Shown here piece after piece: positions 5,114-5,182 of a stretch of DNA of 5,182 bases. Source of the stretch: Candidatus Krumholzibacteriia bacterium (GTDB lineage Bacteria > Krumholzibacteriota > Krumholzibacteriia > LZORAL124-64-63); contig JAOZJV010000291.1 of assembly GCA_029935695.1 (NCBI GenBank), positions 1 through 5,182 of the forward strand, in the 5' to 3' direction. The notes under the pieces were generated by a model. That model was given only the letters and a program-made list of their open reading frames with translations, was not told the origin of the DNA and searched no databases. Made by a program: the position numbers and the translations under genes. Numbering within the stretch: position 1 is the stretch's first letter; every line of letters starts with the position of its first letter.

Positions 5114-5182
5114 ATGCGTTTTGTGACAGTCAGCGGGCCTCCTTCTTCAGGCAAAACCGCAGTCATTCTGAAGACTCTGGAG
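5114..5182 (+). CDS. Partial 5' end of a P-loop GTPase, CobW/HypB/UreG (G3E, 'P47K') type
   Basis: Only 23 codons are visible before the window ends. They begin MRFVTVSGPPSSGKTAVILK: a beta strand followed by a Walker A motif GPPSSGKT (residues 8-15). The P-loop at the extreme N-terminus with this spacing is typical of G3E-family metallochaperone GTPases (CobW, HypB, UreG) annotated as cobalamin biosynthesis protein P47K. AGGA (5103-5106) lies 7 nt before the ATG, and the previous stop is one base upstream, so the two genes form one unit. A different P-loop NTPase cannot be excluded, because the Walker B and base-recognition motifs lie outside the window. Confidence 0.8.
   Translation, partial: MRFVTVSGPPSSGKTAVILKTLE

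Noticed and set aside
1..5182. CRISPR array, tRNA, rRNA, insertion sequence or attachment site
   Set aside because: I saw no regularly spaced repeats, cloverleaf, transposase or terminal inverted repeats. The CHAT protein is exported and has no Cas genes beside it, so a Craspase link is not supported.

Overview
This is a 5.2 kb bacterial window with five complete genes on the + strand, one partial gene leaving the left edge on the - strand, and one partial gene leaving the right edge on the + strand. Shine-Dalgarno sites, tight gene spacing and moderate GC in the genes point to a mesophilic Gram-negative bacterium. A DUF1858/solute-binding protein followed directly by a CobW/P47K-type GTPase fits a strict anaerobe, for example a Desulfobacterota (delta-proteobacterial) sulfate reducer. 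That placement is an inference from gene content and is only moderately secure.

Layout. Positions 1-148 (- strand) hold the first 49 codons of a protein that runs off the window, with its own ribosome binding site. Positions 149-389 are an AT-rich divergent intergenic region with short direct and inverted repeats and a good sigma-70-type promoter (355-383). Positions 390-3774 are four co-directional genes that look like one operon: a 71-aa XRE-family regulator; an eight-helix membrane protein overlapping it by ATGA; a secreted CHAT (caspase-like) protein anchored by a C-terminal membrane helix; and a secreted TPR protein with an HExxH metallopeptidase domain. A 90-bp gap (3775-3864) contains a 7-bp inverted repeat and a weak promoter candidate. 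Positions 3865-5112 encode a DUF1858 plus solute-binding-fold protein with no export signal. One base later a P-loop GTPase gene begins (5114 to the edge).

How the genes may work together. The regulator probably controls its own promoter: an imperfect palindrome lies between the -35 and -10, and the transcript may begin at or next to the start codon (leaderless). The operon then encodes one multi-spanning membrane protein and two exported proteins. CHAT proteins usually carry TPRs on the same chain; here the TPRs sit on the adjacent metallopeptidase, so the CHAT and TPR parts appear split between two periplasmic partners. The CHAT domain keeps the cysteine of the catalytic dyad, but by visual alignment glutamine replaces the catalytic histidine, so it may be a pseudoprotease or redox-controlled scaffold. 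Both intercistronic gaps of the operon carry a perfect hairpin with an 11-nt loop around the upstream stop codon. The downstream DUF1858/GTPase pair is probably a separate unit, perhaps for intracellular metal or cofactor handling. I know of no described system with this four-gene composition, but I could not search databases.
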